A stretch of 64,000 nucleotides of DNA from JAQWRV01 sp045564915 (GTDB taxonomy: Bacteria; Pseudomonadota; Alphaproteobacteria; Rhodospirillales; Rhodospirillaceae), in the NCBI GenBank assembly GCA_045564915.1, contig JBJLGL010000001.1:310001-374000 (forward strand), given 5' to 3'. This document shows, one piece after another, positions 1-9,082 of this stretch (the stretch's first letter is position 1; every line of letters begins with the position of its first letter). The notes under the pieces were generated by a model that worked only from the letters and a program-made list of their open reading frames with translations, ran no database searches and was not told the origin of the DNA. The position numbers were made by a program, and so were the translations under genes.

Positions 1-926
1 AGGACGTCATAACGTTCCTCTTGTTGCCCTTTGATAGCATTGCGCGTGGCTTGACTAACTTGGCGTGCGAGGGCTTCCTTGATCCATCCTGATTTAGTTT
101 TAGGTAATACCCTACTAGGTTGCTGCTTCTTAACAGCCTGCAACCCTTTCACATAAAGGTTAGCCCGCACATGGACAGGTGGATTATAGTAAGGGTTCTG
201 CCGTCTGATACGCAGAGTTTCAATATCTGCACAAACAGATAGGAAAGTTTCGTCTTTTCCTATACGCAGTTTGCGATATGTCCAGGAATAGAAACCACCC
301 CCTGGGGGAAGAGACACATCGTTTCCTCTCCGTGTTATATGGCTCGGTGTAGCACAAGCCACATAAGCTAGATTTTCATACGCCCTAACCAACCGCGCAT
401 TTAATCGAGATTCATAACTATAATCACGCCGCTCAATCGCAGGATTAAGAATTATCTCTGCACCATGCCAAGTTAGCGCTCTACCTAAATGAGTTTGAAA
501 AATATCTTCTCCCACCAAAAGGCCCACAACTCCGAGTGGGGTTTTGGCAGTAGGAAATTTTGCCCTCTTTCCAAGTTCACAGGTGGTGTCACTAAATCCA
601 GTCAAATAGTCAGGAGTGACCTTAGGTACACGCAGTAAAGCTTCACCATCCGGTCCGAACAAGAATCCAATCGTTTGCGCCGTCTTTAAACCTCTAGGGA
701 TAACTGGGGCTGCACCCGCTAGGTATAGGGCGTGCTCTTTAGCTAAGCTAGCTAGCGTTTTAAATATCATTAATTCAGGTTTGTATTTACTAGTACTTTC
801 TCCAAGTGGGAGTAGAACAAGAAGAGGGTCATCACTAGAAGTGCGCTCCAGTTGGGCGGCAGACAAAAGGCTATCTAACTTTTGTATATTCTCAGTTGAC
901 CATGACTGTTGAGTCATAACGAGCAT
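1..926 (-). CDS. Nitrilase-fold protein lacking catalytic Cys (3' end cut by window edge)
   Basis: The 308 visible codons, open to the left edge, translate to a carbon-nitrogen hydrolase fold: a substrate-Lys segment near residues 98-103 (LLRVPK) and a nucleophile-elbow strand near 133-142 followed by an AEIILNPA strand. The elbow reads VGLLVGEDIF where active members have Cys after the hydrophobic pair (type ICYD), so Gly139 stands in place of the nucleophile. The first catalytic Glu region (LLPLGES, 38-44) is also shifted from the usual PE. The start at 926 has GGAG spaced 7 bases upstream and overlaps the stop of the ferredoxin gene by 13 bases, which suggests translational coupling. A basic, Gln-rich tail follows the domain from about residue 270. 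It probably has a binding or scaffold role, or an unusual chemistry. The family is clear but the function is not known. Confidence 0.75.
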   Translation of the reverse strand, partial: MLVMTQQSWSTENIQKLDSLLSAAQLERTSSDDPLLVLLPLGESTSKYKPELMIFKTLASLAKEHALYLAGAAPVIPRGLKTAQTIGFLFGPDGEALLRVPKVTPDYLTGFSDTTCELGKRAKFPTAKTPLGVVGLLVGEDIFQTHLGRALTWHGAEIILNPAIERRDYSYESRLNARLVRAYENLAYVACATPSHITRRGNDVSLPPGGGFYSWTYRKLRIGKDETFLSVCADIETLRIRRQNPYYNPPVHVRANLYVKGLQAVKKQQPSRVLPKTKSGWIKEALARQVSQATRNAIKGQQEERYDV

Positions 927-1546
927 GGGGGCTCTCCTTTACTCATATAAAATACAGACGGTTTAGTTTCCTTATCCGGCAGCAGAGTCCAAACTCTATC
1001 GTCAGCAACCAAATGTTGAATACTTTCGCCTTCTTCGCCACCTCCAACCTCACCAAAGATCCGCGCTTTAGTGGGGCAGACCTCGACGCAAGCTGGCTCT
1101 CTTTCATCGTCAATACGGTGATAGCAAAAGTCGCATTTAGCAATGGTCCCTAGTTTAGCCCGTTTCACATCAGGACGTTGAAAATCAGAACCATCGGGGA
1201 ATAAGGTGCGTTCATCAAAGACATGAAAACGTTGATCATACGGGCAACCAAGAATACATGCACCGCAACCAATACATTTGTCCCAGTCCACTAGAACAAT
1301 ACCATCTTTCTCACGAGCATAGGTAGCAGTGGTAGGGCAGACATCAATACAAGGTGCATCATCACAATGATTGCACATCACCGGCAAGAAATGGCGTTTT
1401 GAATCCGGATAGGTGCCAGTCTCTTGTTCCAAAATCTTTGTAAAATTAATCTCTGCGGGCGAGTTATGCTCCACCTTGCAAGCAATAACACATGCGTTAC
1501 AACCGATACAGCGATCTAGATCCATAACCATACCGTACTTGCTCAT
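914..1546 (-). CDS. 4Fe-4S ferredoxin subunit of molybdoenzyme complex (DmsB/PhsB type)
   Basis: This 210-residue protein has sixteen cysteines in four ferredoxin-type groups: CIGCNACVIAC near 13-23, CNHCDDAPCIDVCP near 67-80, CIGCGACILGCP near 99-110 and CDFCYHR...CVEVCP near 145-167. That pattern is the signature of the electron-transfer subunit of DMSO-reductase-family complexes (DmsB, PhsB, TtrB, NrfC). It should carry four [4Fe-4S] clusters and pass electrons between the molybdopterin subunit encoded just upstream (14-base gap) and the NrfD-like membrane anchor. There is no signal peptide, so it works on the cytoplasmic side unless it is carried across with a partner, and the partner has no Tat signal either. 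A good ribosome site (AAAGGA) precedes the ATG at 1546. The substrate of the complex cannot be read from this subunit. Confidence 0.93.
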   Translation of the reverse strand: MSKYGMVMDLDRCIGCNACVIACKVEHNSPAEINFTKILEQETGTYPDSKRHFLPVMCNHCDDAPCIDVCPTTATYAREKDGIVLVDWDKCIGCGACILGCPYDQRFHVFDERTLFPDGSDFQRPDVKRAKLGTIAKCDFCYHRIDDEREPACVEVCPTKARIFGEVGGGEEGESIQHLVADDRVWTLLPDKETKPSVFYMSKGEPPCSL

Positions 1547-1560
1547 ATACGCGTCCTTTT

Positions 1561-4119
1561 CTAACTGATTTCTTTCTCTATTTTAACACGCACACAAGAG
1601 TCTGTTTGGCCGCTAAGCGTATCGATAAAAGCGACATCAGGTGCGGGGAGGAAGTTATTAAAGCTAGTTCCTTTGTACTTTGAAACAGAGTAAGCACGAG
1701 CCCAATGCCCTAGTGTGGATGGAATGCCAATACAGTCTGGATGAATAAGCTCTGTTGTTTTAACAACACCCTGGCCTTCAGCAAAAGGTGATGTAATCCT
1801 AATTACATCTCCATCAGTTATTCCTTTACCCTCTGCAGTCTTAGTATTAATCATCACATTATAAGTATAGGGATTTGCTCTACTAATCTCGTCGATCCAC
1901 AGATTCTCAGATGTAATAGAAAATGTGATGAATGGTACCTTAAAATTAATTACATGAAGATCGAACTCAGAGTCACCCCCTTCGTTACTATGACATGGAA
2001 AGTACTCTAGTAGTGGGACATATGGATCTGTATCCCATTCTATACCAAGTTCTTTAACCACCTCATTGACCTCCTCACCGGTCTTAATAAGGTGCTCCAT
2101 ATAAATGGGTACACGCGCATTCATAAAAGGCCGTGGATAGGCTTCCTCAATTGTTTTCTTCCGCGTAATCATACATGCGCTATCGCGCAGGTGATCGAAA
2201 GAAAAGTCATCGCCCATAAGCGTCTTAGCTTGACGTTCAGCAATATCCTTCACTGTGTGGCGCTGCCCAGGTTCTAGACAGTAAGCGTCATCAATGTTCC
2301 ACATAATTCGCCCGTGTTCGAAAACCTCGTCAAGAAAACCTGCTCGTTCTGCAAGATCTAGATAGACTTCCGTCCAGGGCCGCACACCATCTGGCGGGGC
2401 AACAGCTTGCTGACGCATGAGCCAGTACCATTCTCCAGGACCGGGGGCGATAAATGCGTAAGGATCATTGGCTGGAAAAAGATCCCATCGTTCATAGTCG
2501 TGGCTATCAGGTAATATGATATCAGCAAACTCAGCTGTTTCATCAACGAATGTTGCAAAGGATACCTGAAACGGAATCTTAGCCAGCACCCCCGCCATAG
2601 CTTCGGGATTGTGACTGTTCATCATCAGATTGGTGCGGCCATGTAATAGAATTTCCGGGGAATAGGAGATGCCAAAGTGTTCAGGGTCTTGAATACCCCA
2701 TGCAAACATGCCGCGAGTAAACAATGCAGCAGGGAAGAGCTCATTCAGATCAAGTGTTTCTGGGATTCTCGGTTGCCGCGGTGGGTAAGGCTTATGGTAC
2801 TTTGCAATATTCTGGGCAGGTATAAGCATACCATCGCCATCCTCTTCCGGTGCCCAGAACGGTCCAATGGGATTGACGCCTCGTTGCCCTCCAGGCACAT
2901 CCAGATTGCCGACCATAAGATTGAGCATGTGGATAGCTAGAGTTGTGTGAGCACCGCCTTTGTGAGCGCCTGCGCCGCGCTTAAAGTGGATAGCGGCTGG
3001 CCTCAGAGGTAGTTCATGACCATCGATTGAGACTGTAGCGCCAACAGATGCAGCTTCCGCAAATTCCTTAGTTAATTTCCTGATTATCTCTGCCGGCACC
3101 GTTGTCGTTTGCTCTGCTTTCTCAACGCCAAACTTCCGCAAATGGTCTCTCACTTTTTGGAAGGCAGGCTGGATAGTCAAACCAGAGAAAACAACTTCCC
3201 CCTCAAGCAAAACATCTGTCACAGATGGGTCATCAAAAGCCTTGGCTATACCATCTGGCACATCCCACACTAAGGGCTTACCTGTGTCTGTATCGCGCAT
3301 ATAATGGCCATCTTCGCCGACGAGATAAGGAGCATTGGTCTTCGCTTTTAGAAAAGGGGCATCATAGATTTCTAATTCGTTCAGTAATATGTTGAGCATC
3401 GCTAGTGCGAGGGCACCATCTGTGCCTGGTTTAATAGCAATCCATTCCTCAGCTTTTGCAGCCGCATTGGTGCAAAATGGGTCAATCACCACCAGCTTGG
3501 CCCCCCGAGCTCTCGCCTCAGCCATCATATCCGCCGTATGTAGCGGGATAGTTTCGGCTAATGCACCCAGCTGCGTTCCCCACAATACCATGTAGTTGCA
3601 ACGCTCAAAATCTAACTCACCATTAAAGGAACCATTAAGCAACAGATGGGCCATATGTGGCGCTGCACCGCAATAGTCTGCCCTATTCCAATGCAGATTA
3701 GGGGTACCAAAGGCTGCGCCAAAGGCTTTGGAAATACCGTATCCAGGCATATCGAAATGCGCGATAACAAGTTTTCTGGGATCATCTGCGCGCACAGCCT
3801 CCAGTCTCTCTGCAACAGTCTGAAGCGCCTCATCCCAGGTAATCTCTTGCCACTCAGGATCTTCATCAAGCCCTTTATTCGGATTACTCCGTTTGAGTGG
3901 TGCTTTTAGGCGCTTGGGATCATGGAGGTCTAGAAAACGCGCCTTACCTTTAGCGCAAATATAACCCTTAGAGTTGGGCGCATTATGGTCCCCGATAACA
4001 TCAACGACCTTGCCATCAACACGATGCACTTTAATACCACAGCAATTATAGCAGCCCATACACACAGATGGGGTCCAAGCATCATCCTTAACATCTGTAT
4101 TATTTTCGGTTGCTGACAT
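1561..4119 (-). CDS. Molybdopterin oxidoreductase, catalytic subunit (DMSO reductase family)
   Basis: The 852-residue product has the family layout: an N-terminal [4Fe-4S] motif (CMGCYNCCGIKV at 20-31, last Cys in GYICAKGKA near 53-61), a central molybdopterin domain and a C-terminal dinucleotide-binding domain ending in the usual beta barrel. A conserved region WNRADYCGAAP near 145-155 offers a Cys as a possible metal ligand. The N-terminus (MSATENNTD) has no twin-arginine signal, so the enzyme appears cytoplasmic, unlike most Phs/Psr/Ttr enzymes. It sits between the NrfD-like anchor gene and the ferredoxin gene on the same strand with short gaps, so a three-subunit membrane-bound oxidoreductase is likely. 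The substrate is unknown; sulfur oxyanions, polysulfide or an organic compound are all possible. Confidence 0.9.
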   Translation of the reverse strand: MSATENNTDVKDDAWTPSVCMGCYNCCGIKVHRVDGKVVDVIGDHNAPNSKGYICAKGKARFLDLHDPKRLKAPLKRSNPNKGLDEDPEWQEITWDEALQTVAERLEAVRADDPRKLVIAHFDMPGYGISKAFGAAFGTPNLHWNRADYCGAAPHMAHLLLNGSFNGELDFERCNYMVLWGTQLGALAETIPLHTADMMAEARARGAKLVVIDPFCTNAAAKAEEWIAIKPGTDGALALAMLNILLNELEIYDAPFLKAKTNAPYLVGEDGHYMRDTDTGKPLVWDVPDGIAKAFDDPSVTDVLLEGEVVFSGLTIQPAFQKVRDHLRKFGVEKAEQTTTVPAEIIRKLTKEFAEAASVGATVSIDGHELPLRPAAIHFKRGAGAHKGGAHTTLAIHMLNLMVGNLDVPGGQRGVNPIGPFWAPEEDGDGMLIPAQNIAKYHKPYPPRQPRIPETLDLNELFPAALFTRGMFAWGIQDPEHFGISYSPEILLHGRTNLMMNSHNPEAMAGVLAKIPFQVSFATFVDETAEFADIILPDSHDYERWDLFPANDPYAFIAPGPGEWYWLMRQQAVAPPDGVRPWTEVYLDLAERAGFLDEVFEHGRIMWNIDDAYCLEPGQRHTVKDIAERQAKTLMGDDFSFDHLRDSACMITRKKTIEEAYPRPFMNARVPIYMEHLIKTGEEVNEVVKELGIEWDTDPYVPLLEYFPCHSNEGGDSEFDLHVINFKVPFITFSITSENLWIDEISRANPYTYNVMINTKTAEGKGITDGDVIRITSPFAEGQGVVKTTELIHPDCIGIPSTLGHWARAYSVSKYKGTSFNNFLPAPDVAFIDTLSGQTDSCVRVKIEKEIS

Positions 4120-4142
4120 TTAAGCTCATTCCTTCATCTGTC

Positions 4143-5015
4143 TCAGACAACAGACTCAAATGCACCAACTTTAAGTATGGCATATCGGAAGGCAACGTCA
4201 CCAATGATGCGGCCACAAGCAACCCCAATAAGTGTATTACTTCCCAGTTTAGGTATTCCAAAGACAACGACGACTAAAGGTAGCAGAATTCCCAGGCCTA
4301 TAGACAAGAACCAGAACAAGAATCGCTCATTTTTTAGCAGAGTTCGTGCAGAAAGGGCAGAAGCCCCGCCCCTATGAATTGACTGAAAAATAAAAATTAA
4401 GAAAGATATAACTGTTCCAAGAATAGCAAGTAGGCCAATTGTGTAGAGCAGCGTGATTATCTCAAAAGCTTTTATTTCAGTGGCGACAGCAAAATAGATA
4501 AACATTCCCGATATGAACCCATTCAAGAATGATAAACTTACATGGTTAGCATTTTTCCAGAATGCTATACCCGCGGAGGCTGACATAGCGAGACCAGGAT
4601 AGAATAGAATAAAAACACCAGAAACGATTAGAAAAAATAATAAAGGGGCACTAGCAGCCTGAGCAAATCCAAGAATAGGGATGCTTAGGCTACTAAGATA
4701 AAGGGCTGCAAGTACGACAAACAGCCCGATTGCTGCCGTGCCGCGGCTAATCCAGGAACGGCGAATATTTGCAATCGCGCGCCAGGCAGCAATAGGCCTA
4801 CCAAGGTGAGATAGCAAAAGCAAAACAGCGACAAGCATGGCAAGTATGGAAAACATCATTCCAATAACATCACCACTAAGAGCAAACCAAAAGAAAGTGC
4901 TGCTTCCAATACCTTCCAAGGAGAAAACGATAGCCTCGCGCAGTCCCCAGACAGTCTGGAACTTGGGACCAACAGCGAAAGACAGTTCGGATTGACTGAA
5001 GGGCTTATTGGTCAT
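4143..5015 (-). CDS. NrfD/DmsC-like membrane anchor subunit
   Basis: This 290-residue polytopic protein has about eight hydrophobic segments. The stretch SHLGRPIAAWRAIANIRRSW (about residues 69-88) is the recognisable NrfD/DmsC/PsrC hallmark. In this family the anchor binds the ferredoxin and molybdenum subunits and exchanges electrons with the quinone pool, usually without heme. It lies 23 bases upstream of the molybdoenzyme gene and 9 bases after the stop of the binding-protein gene, so it is the second gene of the minus-strand run. The assignment to the family is firm. The direction of electron flow (oxidase or reductase) cannot be told. Confidence 0.88.
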   Translation of the reverse strand: MTNKPFSQSELSFAVGPKFQTVWGLREAIVFSLEGIGSSTFFWFALSGDVIGMMFSILAMLVAVLLLLSHLGRPIAAWRAIANIRRSWISRGTAAIGLFVVLAALYLSSLSIPILGFAQAASAPLLFFLIVSGVFILFYPGLAMSASAGIAFWKNANHVSLSFLNGFISGMFIYFAVATEIKAFEIITLLYTIGLLAILGTVISFLIFIFQSIHRGGASALSARTLLKNERFLFWFLSIGLGILLPLVVVVFGIPKLGSNTLIGVACGRIIGDVAFRYAILKVGAFESVV

Positions 5016-5024
5016 AGGTGCACA

Positions 5025-6554
5025 TTACTCATCGGCTAACATGATGTCTTCCAGATTCATCTGCTGCCGGCCGAAGATAATATTTTTCACTCGGCTAGAA
5101 AATGCAAATGTACTAGCTTGCGGGAAGAGGTACAGAGATGGTGCTAGATCGTGTAGGCGTGCAAGTAAATCCTGTAACTGGCGTTCGCGCGAAGCTGGAT
5201 CAAAGTTTGTACGCGTCTCCTCAATATCTGCCATCATCTCAGGAATACAAAAGAACGCTCCATTCTTAGTACATGATACGTTTTCGATGGCGCGTATAGC
5301 ATCCATATAGACAGAGGTATTCCATATTGATGATAGAATGTCTGCCTCCCCCCAGTCACCGGAAAACCATTTCCTGATCCATTCAGTGCCAAATGTCGGT
5401 CGGATTTCTAGTTCCACGCCAATCATTCGCAGGTCTTGTGCAATAGATTGGTAAATTAAATCCGCTTCCGGTACATTTGCCGATAGCAGAACGTCTGCAC
5501 GAAAAGAAAGGCCACTCGCATAACCAGCTTCATCTAATAATGCTCGTGCCCTCTCTGGGTCGTACGGATAGGCTGGGATAGCGGGGTTATAGCCTGCCAC
5601 ACCAGGAATAGCGCCTTGGCCATTGGCTTTCACTGTATCCTGAAGGATCACGCGTGATATTGCTTGGCGGTTAGTGCCGTAGTTTAGAGCTTGGCGCACC
5701 CTCACATCCGCCAATGGATGGTCTGGGTCCCAATTTGGCAGGGCTAAAGCCCCCACCAACGGGGCCTGTTTAACTAAGGTATGGTAACCCTCATCTGCTA
5801 ATTGACCTAAGGTCTCAAAGCTTAGTCCGTAAGCCATATCAATTTGGTCAGACATTAACGCTTGAGCACGGCTAAGCTGTTCTTGAATAATTGCAAACTC
5901 AATGTTTGTAAGTTGCTTAACCTCCCGCCATGAAGATTTATTGCGAACAAGTTGAGCGCGGCCACTATTCATACCCCAGTCTACAAGAATAAATGGCCCA
6001 GTGCCGACGGGCTGCAAGCCAAAATCATCCGGCCCCATTTCTGACCATGCCCTATGTGGAACCATAAGAATCATACCTAAGCGCTTAGGAAAGATAGCAT
6101 CTGGTGTCCGCGTCGTAAATTCTACTGTGAACTCATCCAGCGCCATGATACCCGAAATCTTTTGCACCTCACCGGATACAAAATAACGCTGAGCGGGTTT
6201 TGTCTTTAGGTAATCGATGATGTAAACTACCGTTTCTGCATTAAACGGCTCTCCATTGGCGAAGAAAATATCATCCCGTAAACTAAACTCCCATGTTGTG
6301 GGAGAAGTTACTTTCCAAGATTCCGCAAGAGCAGGAACTACAGCACCGCTACTATCGATCTCAACCATACCATCGAATATCAAGGTGCTAGGATGAACCC
6401 CGCCTGTGATCATGGAGGCAAAAGGATTTCCTAAACCCGGCGTGCGACTAGGAACACCTACTCGTAGTGTCTGGGCATTCGTAGATAAAGACGCCCCAGT
6501 CATAAATATGATTAGCGCGAGCCATTTCAGGGTTAATTGATTTACTCTGCTCAC
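5025..6554 (-). CDS. Peptide/nickel-type ABC solute-binding protein (family 5)
   Basis: The 509-residue protein begins with a Sec signal peptide (positive MSRVNQLTLK, hydrophobic core, cleavage after STNAQ). The mature part is a family-5 extracellular solute-binding protein of the OppA/DppA/NikA type, with the typical ALAESWKVTSPTTWEFSLRD block near 77-96 and the DEFTVEFTTRTPD block. It should be periplasmic and bind a peptide, metal complex or other small polar ligand. No ABC permease or ATPase gene is next to it; instead it heads the molybdoenzyme operon, with only 9 bases to the NrfD gene. This suggests that it delivers or senses a substrate related to the oxidoreductase, or borrows a permease encoded elsewhere. 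Confidence 0.9.
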   Translation of the reverse strand: MSRVNQLTLKWLALIIFMTGASLSTNAQTLRVGVPSRTPGLGNPFASMITGGVHPSTLIFDGMVEIDSSGAVVPALAESWKVTSPTTWEFSLRDDIFFANGEPFNAETVVYIIDYLKTKPAQRYFVSGEVQKISGIMALDEFTVEFTTRTPDAIFPKRLGMILMVPHRAWSEMGPDDFGLQPVGTGPFILVDWGMNSGRAQLVRNKSSWREVKQLTNIEFAIIQEQLSRAQALMSDQIDMAYGLSFETLGQLADEGYHTLVKQAPLVGALALPNWDPDHPLADVRVRQALNYGTNRQAISRVILQDTVKANGQGAIPGVAGYNPAIPAYPYDPERARALLDEAGYASGLSFRADVLLSANVPEADLIYQSIAQDLRMIGVELEIRPTFGTEWIRKWFSGDWGEADILSSIWNTSVYMDAIRAIENVSCTKNGAFFCIPEMMADIEETRTNFDPASRERQLQDLLARLHDLAPSLYLFPQASTFAFSSRVKNIIFGRQQMNLEDIMLADE

Positions 6555-6743
6555 CTAGTTTTTCATTCCATGTCTTAGAATTGACGCCCTGGAGCATACT
6601 ACATAACGCGCCATGCTTTGTTCATTTAGCGAACTCAAGCCGATTTCAATTGGCAACCAGCTACTACAGACTCCTCTTTTCTACATCAGATGCATAGGAT
6701 TTAGTTCGATACGATATGACGTTTTAAAGGTTTGTTAGCCCCC

Positions 6744-7904
6744 ATGCCTCTTTTTGATCCCAGACCGGAACAGAAGCACTTTCTATCAATTGCAGAAGAT
6801 TTGGCGGAGAATCAGCTTCGTCCACAGGCAGATAATGTTGATGAAACTGGGCAATTTCCAAAAGAAAACTTTGACGCATTCTCCTCTACAGGTTTACTTG
6901 GACTGCGTATACCTAAGCATCATGGTGGAATGGGTGCTGACGTCCTATCTGCGGTAATGGTAATTGAGCGCCTATCTCGCGCATGTGGTTCCACAGGTAT
7001 GTGCTTCAAAATGCACTGCGAGTCCACTGAACCTATTTGGCGCCTCGCAAAAGATGAACAGGTAAACCGCTTTGTTAAGCCGATAGCGGCAGGTGAACGT
7101 ATTACTACTACGGCAATTGCAGAAGCAGGTACTGGCTCCCACACATGGTCTCTACAAAGTTCAATAACACCCTTTGAGGACGGTTATGAATTAAGCAATG
7201 TCCGCAAAGGATGGGTAACAAGCTCTGAATACGCCGATCTATATTTCACACCCGCTATGTTAGATAAAGCATTACCAGGACACTTTACCTCCTTTGTATT
7301 AGAGAAAGAGAATGTAGAATGGTCCATCGATGGAGAATGGAATGGCCTTGGGATGCGCGCTAACGCCTCCTCACCGATGACTTTCTCTGGTATTATACCG
7401 AAGGATAATAGGCTCGGTGGCGAGTCAGCGTGGCCTGCAGAAGTCATGCCCGTTTTTATGCCATTCTCTATGGTAACCTTTGCCGCAGTATACCTTGGCA
7501 TTGCCGAAGGAGCCTTTGCTATATGCGTAGACCACTTAACCGGCCGCGCCTATGGCGATACAGGCTCAAAGCTTGCAGAGATAGATGGCATTCAACGCTA
7601 TGTAGGTGAAATGCGCATCGCTTTGGATCGTACACGGGCCCTGTTGTACGCAGTTTGTAGCCTAATTGAAGATAATGATGTTGTAGATCCGGCACCCTTT
7701 ATAGAATGTGTCTGTGCAGCCGATGAAACCGCCTTATTTGTTACCCGCACAGCAATGAATGTAGGTGGTGGCCGCAGTTATGGTGGAGACAATGCTTTAG
7801 GTCGCTATTTGCGCGATGCCCAAGCCGGTAGTGTAATGGCACCGACAGATGATATAATTAAGCTTCGTGTTGGCCGCTTGCAATTAGGACAGCCTCAATT
7901 CTGA
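6744..7904 (+). CDS. Acyl-CoA dehydrogenase family flavoprotein
   Basis: The product of about 386 residues has the three-part acyl-CoA dehydrogenase fold: helical N-terminus, beta-domain with TTTAIAEAGTGSH (FAD and substrate contacts) and a C-terminal helical bundle with NVGGGRSYGGDNALGRYLRDAQAG, the usual end-of-domain motif. It should oxidise an acyl-CoA or a related thioester at the alpha-beta position, using FAD and passing electrons to ETF. I chose the ATG at 6744; an in-frame TTG at 6732 would add four residues but leaves almost no spacing from the AAAGG sequence. It is divergent from the molybdoenzyme run, across about 190 bases. Substrate specificity is unknown, and no CoA-ligase or enoyl-CoA hydratase is nearby. 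Confidence 0.88.
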   Translation: MPLFDPRPEQKHFLSIAEDLAENQLRPQADNVDETGQFPKENFDAFSSTGLLGLRIPKHHGGMGADVLSAVMVIERLSRACGSTGMCFKMHCESTEPIWRLAKDEQVNRFVKPIAAGERITTTAIAEAGTGSHTWSLQSSITPFEDGYELSNVRKGWVTSSEYADLYFTPAMLDKALPGHFTSFVLEKENVEWSIDGEWNGLGMRANASSPMTFSGIIPKDNRLGGESAWPAEVMPVFMPFSMVTFAAVYLGIAEGAFAICVDHLTGRAYGDTGSKLAEIDGIQRYVGEMRIALDRTRALLYAVCSLIEDNDVVDPAPFIECVCAADETALFVTRTAMNVGGGRSYGGDNALGRYLRDAQAGSVMAPTDDIIKLRVGRLQLGQPQF

Positions 7905-7999
7905 ACAGATCAGTAGACCGCTGGTGTATGACATTTGATAAACATAAATATACCATCATCCATCAAGAGATCCCTTCGCCATAACTATGAGTTATTAAG

Positions 8000-9028
8000 A
8001 TGATTGCAATAGATGGTGCCAGAAATTTAGCAGCGATAAGCTTGTTTAATATTATTTGTTTGGCTTTTCTGGCTTTACTAGTTTCACCGGCGAAAACTGC
8101 TGATATAACAAAGCCACCTCTAGAAAATGATTTATCGCTCGCAATATCCTATATGCAAGGTCGATTTGATAATTACGAACAAGTCTACTGGGAGCGAGCA
8201 CTCAACACTCCCAAGCACCTACAACACCGCCAAATTAGCTCCGTCTATATTAAAGTCGACCTGCCAGATTTTGGCGACAATGTTATTTATGCAGATAAGT
8301 ACTGGGATGGGGATCCGTCAAGAACTGCCTATAGAAATCTATATGTTCTAAAACCTGACGCGAACCTAGATGCTGTAAGACTCCGCTTGCTGACAATTCC
8401 TAACCCAGAGCGCTTAGATGGTGCCTTAGAAAATCTTTCCTTACTAAAACAGTTAACTCCAGAAGAGATGATTGAGATGGATCTAGACTGCGATACCGTC
8501 TTCAGGCGTTGGGGGGATGACTTTAGAATAAACATGATTGGTGAATGTTGGTTAAACACGGTTCACCCCTCCAATAAACCCGTTAGCATTATAGTTGAAA
8601 CTATACTGGATGCAGATGACTTTTGGGTTCTGTCGTACGGCTATGGAGTAGATGGGAGCCAAATGTACGGTCCCCTCGATCTCATTCCATCTAAAGAGGT
8701 TAAGGCAAGGTCTTTTACATGCGCTATTAATATAGCCTCTAATGGGAAGCTAGAAAGCTATATAGATTTGTCTCTACATGACCAGGGTGGTATTGCCCAA
8801 ATAAACTCGGAGTCAGAGGGCGTCATTAGCATACGTTTGCGGCAATTAGTATGGCCGATAATAAATCAGACCCCTGCACTTGCTCTCTTCATTCTAAGGC
8901 AAGGACAGGAAGAAATACTCATCAATAGAGGTACCTTGGAATCGGCGCCTTATGCCACAGCTCCTAGAGATGCGACAAGAATCGAGCTCTCGATCCCAGG
9001 TATACGAGCTTCATGTGCTATGAATTAA
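8000..9028 (+). CDS. Secreted CpcT/CpeT-like protein
   Basis: The 342-residue protein has an N-terminal export signal (hydrophobic run near 16-32, likely cleavage at PAKTA). The mature part resembles the CpcT/CpeT family: an opening MQGRFDNYEQV block near 52-62, HRQISSVYI, a YRNLYVLKPD stretch, a DCDTVFRRWGDDF block and YGVDGSQMYGP. In cyanobacteria these proteins are bilin lyases of phycobiliproteins, but family members occur in bacteria without phycobilisomes, where their role is not settled. Nothing else in the window concerns tetrapyrroles or photosynthesis. The C-terminal third (from about 240) is extra and carries two Cys that could form a disulfide. I see no operon partner except the small secreted protein 54 bases downstream. 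Confidence 0.6.
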   Translation: MIAIDGARNLAAISLFNIICLAFLALLVSPAKTADITKPPLENDLSLAISYMQGRFDNYEQVYWERALNTPKHLQHRQISSVYIKVDLPDFGDNVIYADKYWDGDPSRTAYRNLYVLKPDANLDAVRLRLLTIPNPERLDGALENLSLLKQLTPEEMIEMDLDCDTVFRRWGDDFRINMIGECWLNTVHPSNKPVSIIVETILDADDFWVLSYGYGVDGSQMYGPLDLIPSKEVKARSFTCAINIASNGKLESYIDLSLHDQGGIAQINSESEGVISIRLRQLVWPIINQTPALALFILRQGQEEILINRGTLESAPYATAPRDATRIELSIPGIRASCAMN

Positions 9029-9082
9029 GATCCCCTTTCTGATCGGTTAATAATTTAATTTCTTTGTTAAGAGAAAAAATAA

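Noticed and set aside
616..912. Plus-strand reading frame over the left-edge gene
   Set aside because: It lies antisense to the nitrilase-fold gene, has no recognisable motif and no good ribosome site.
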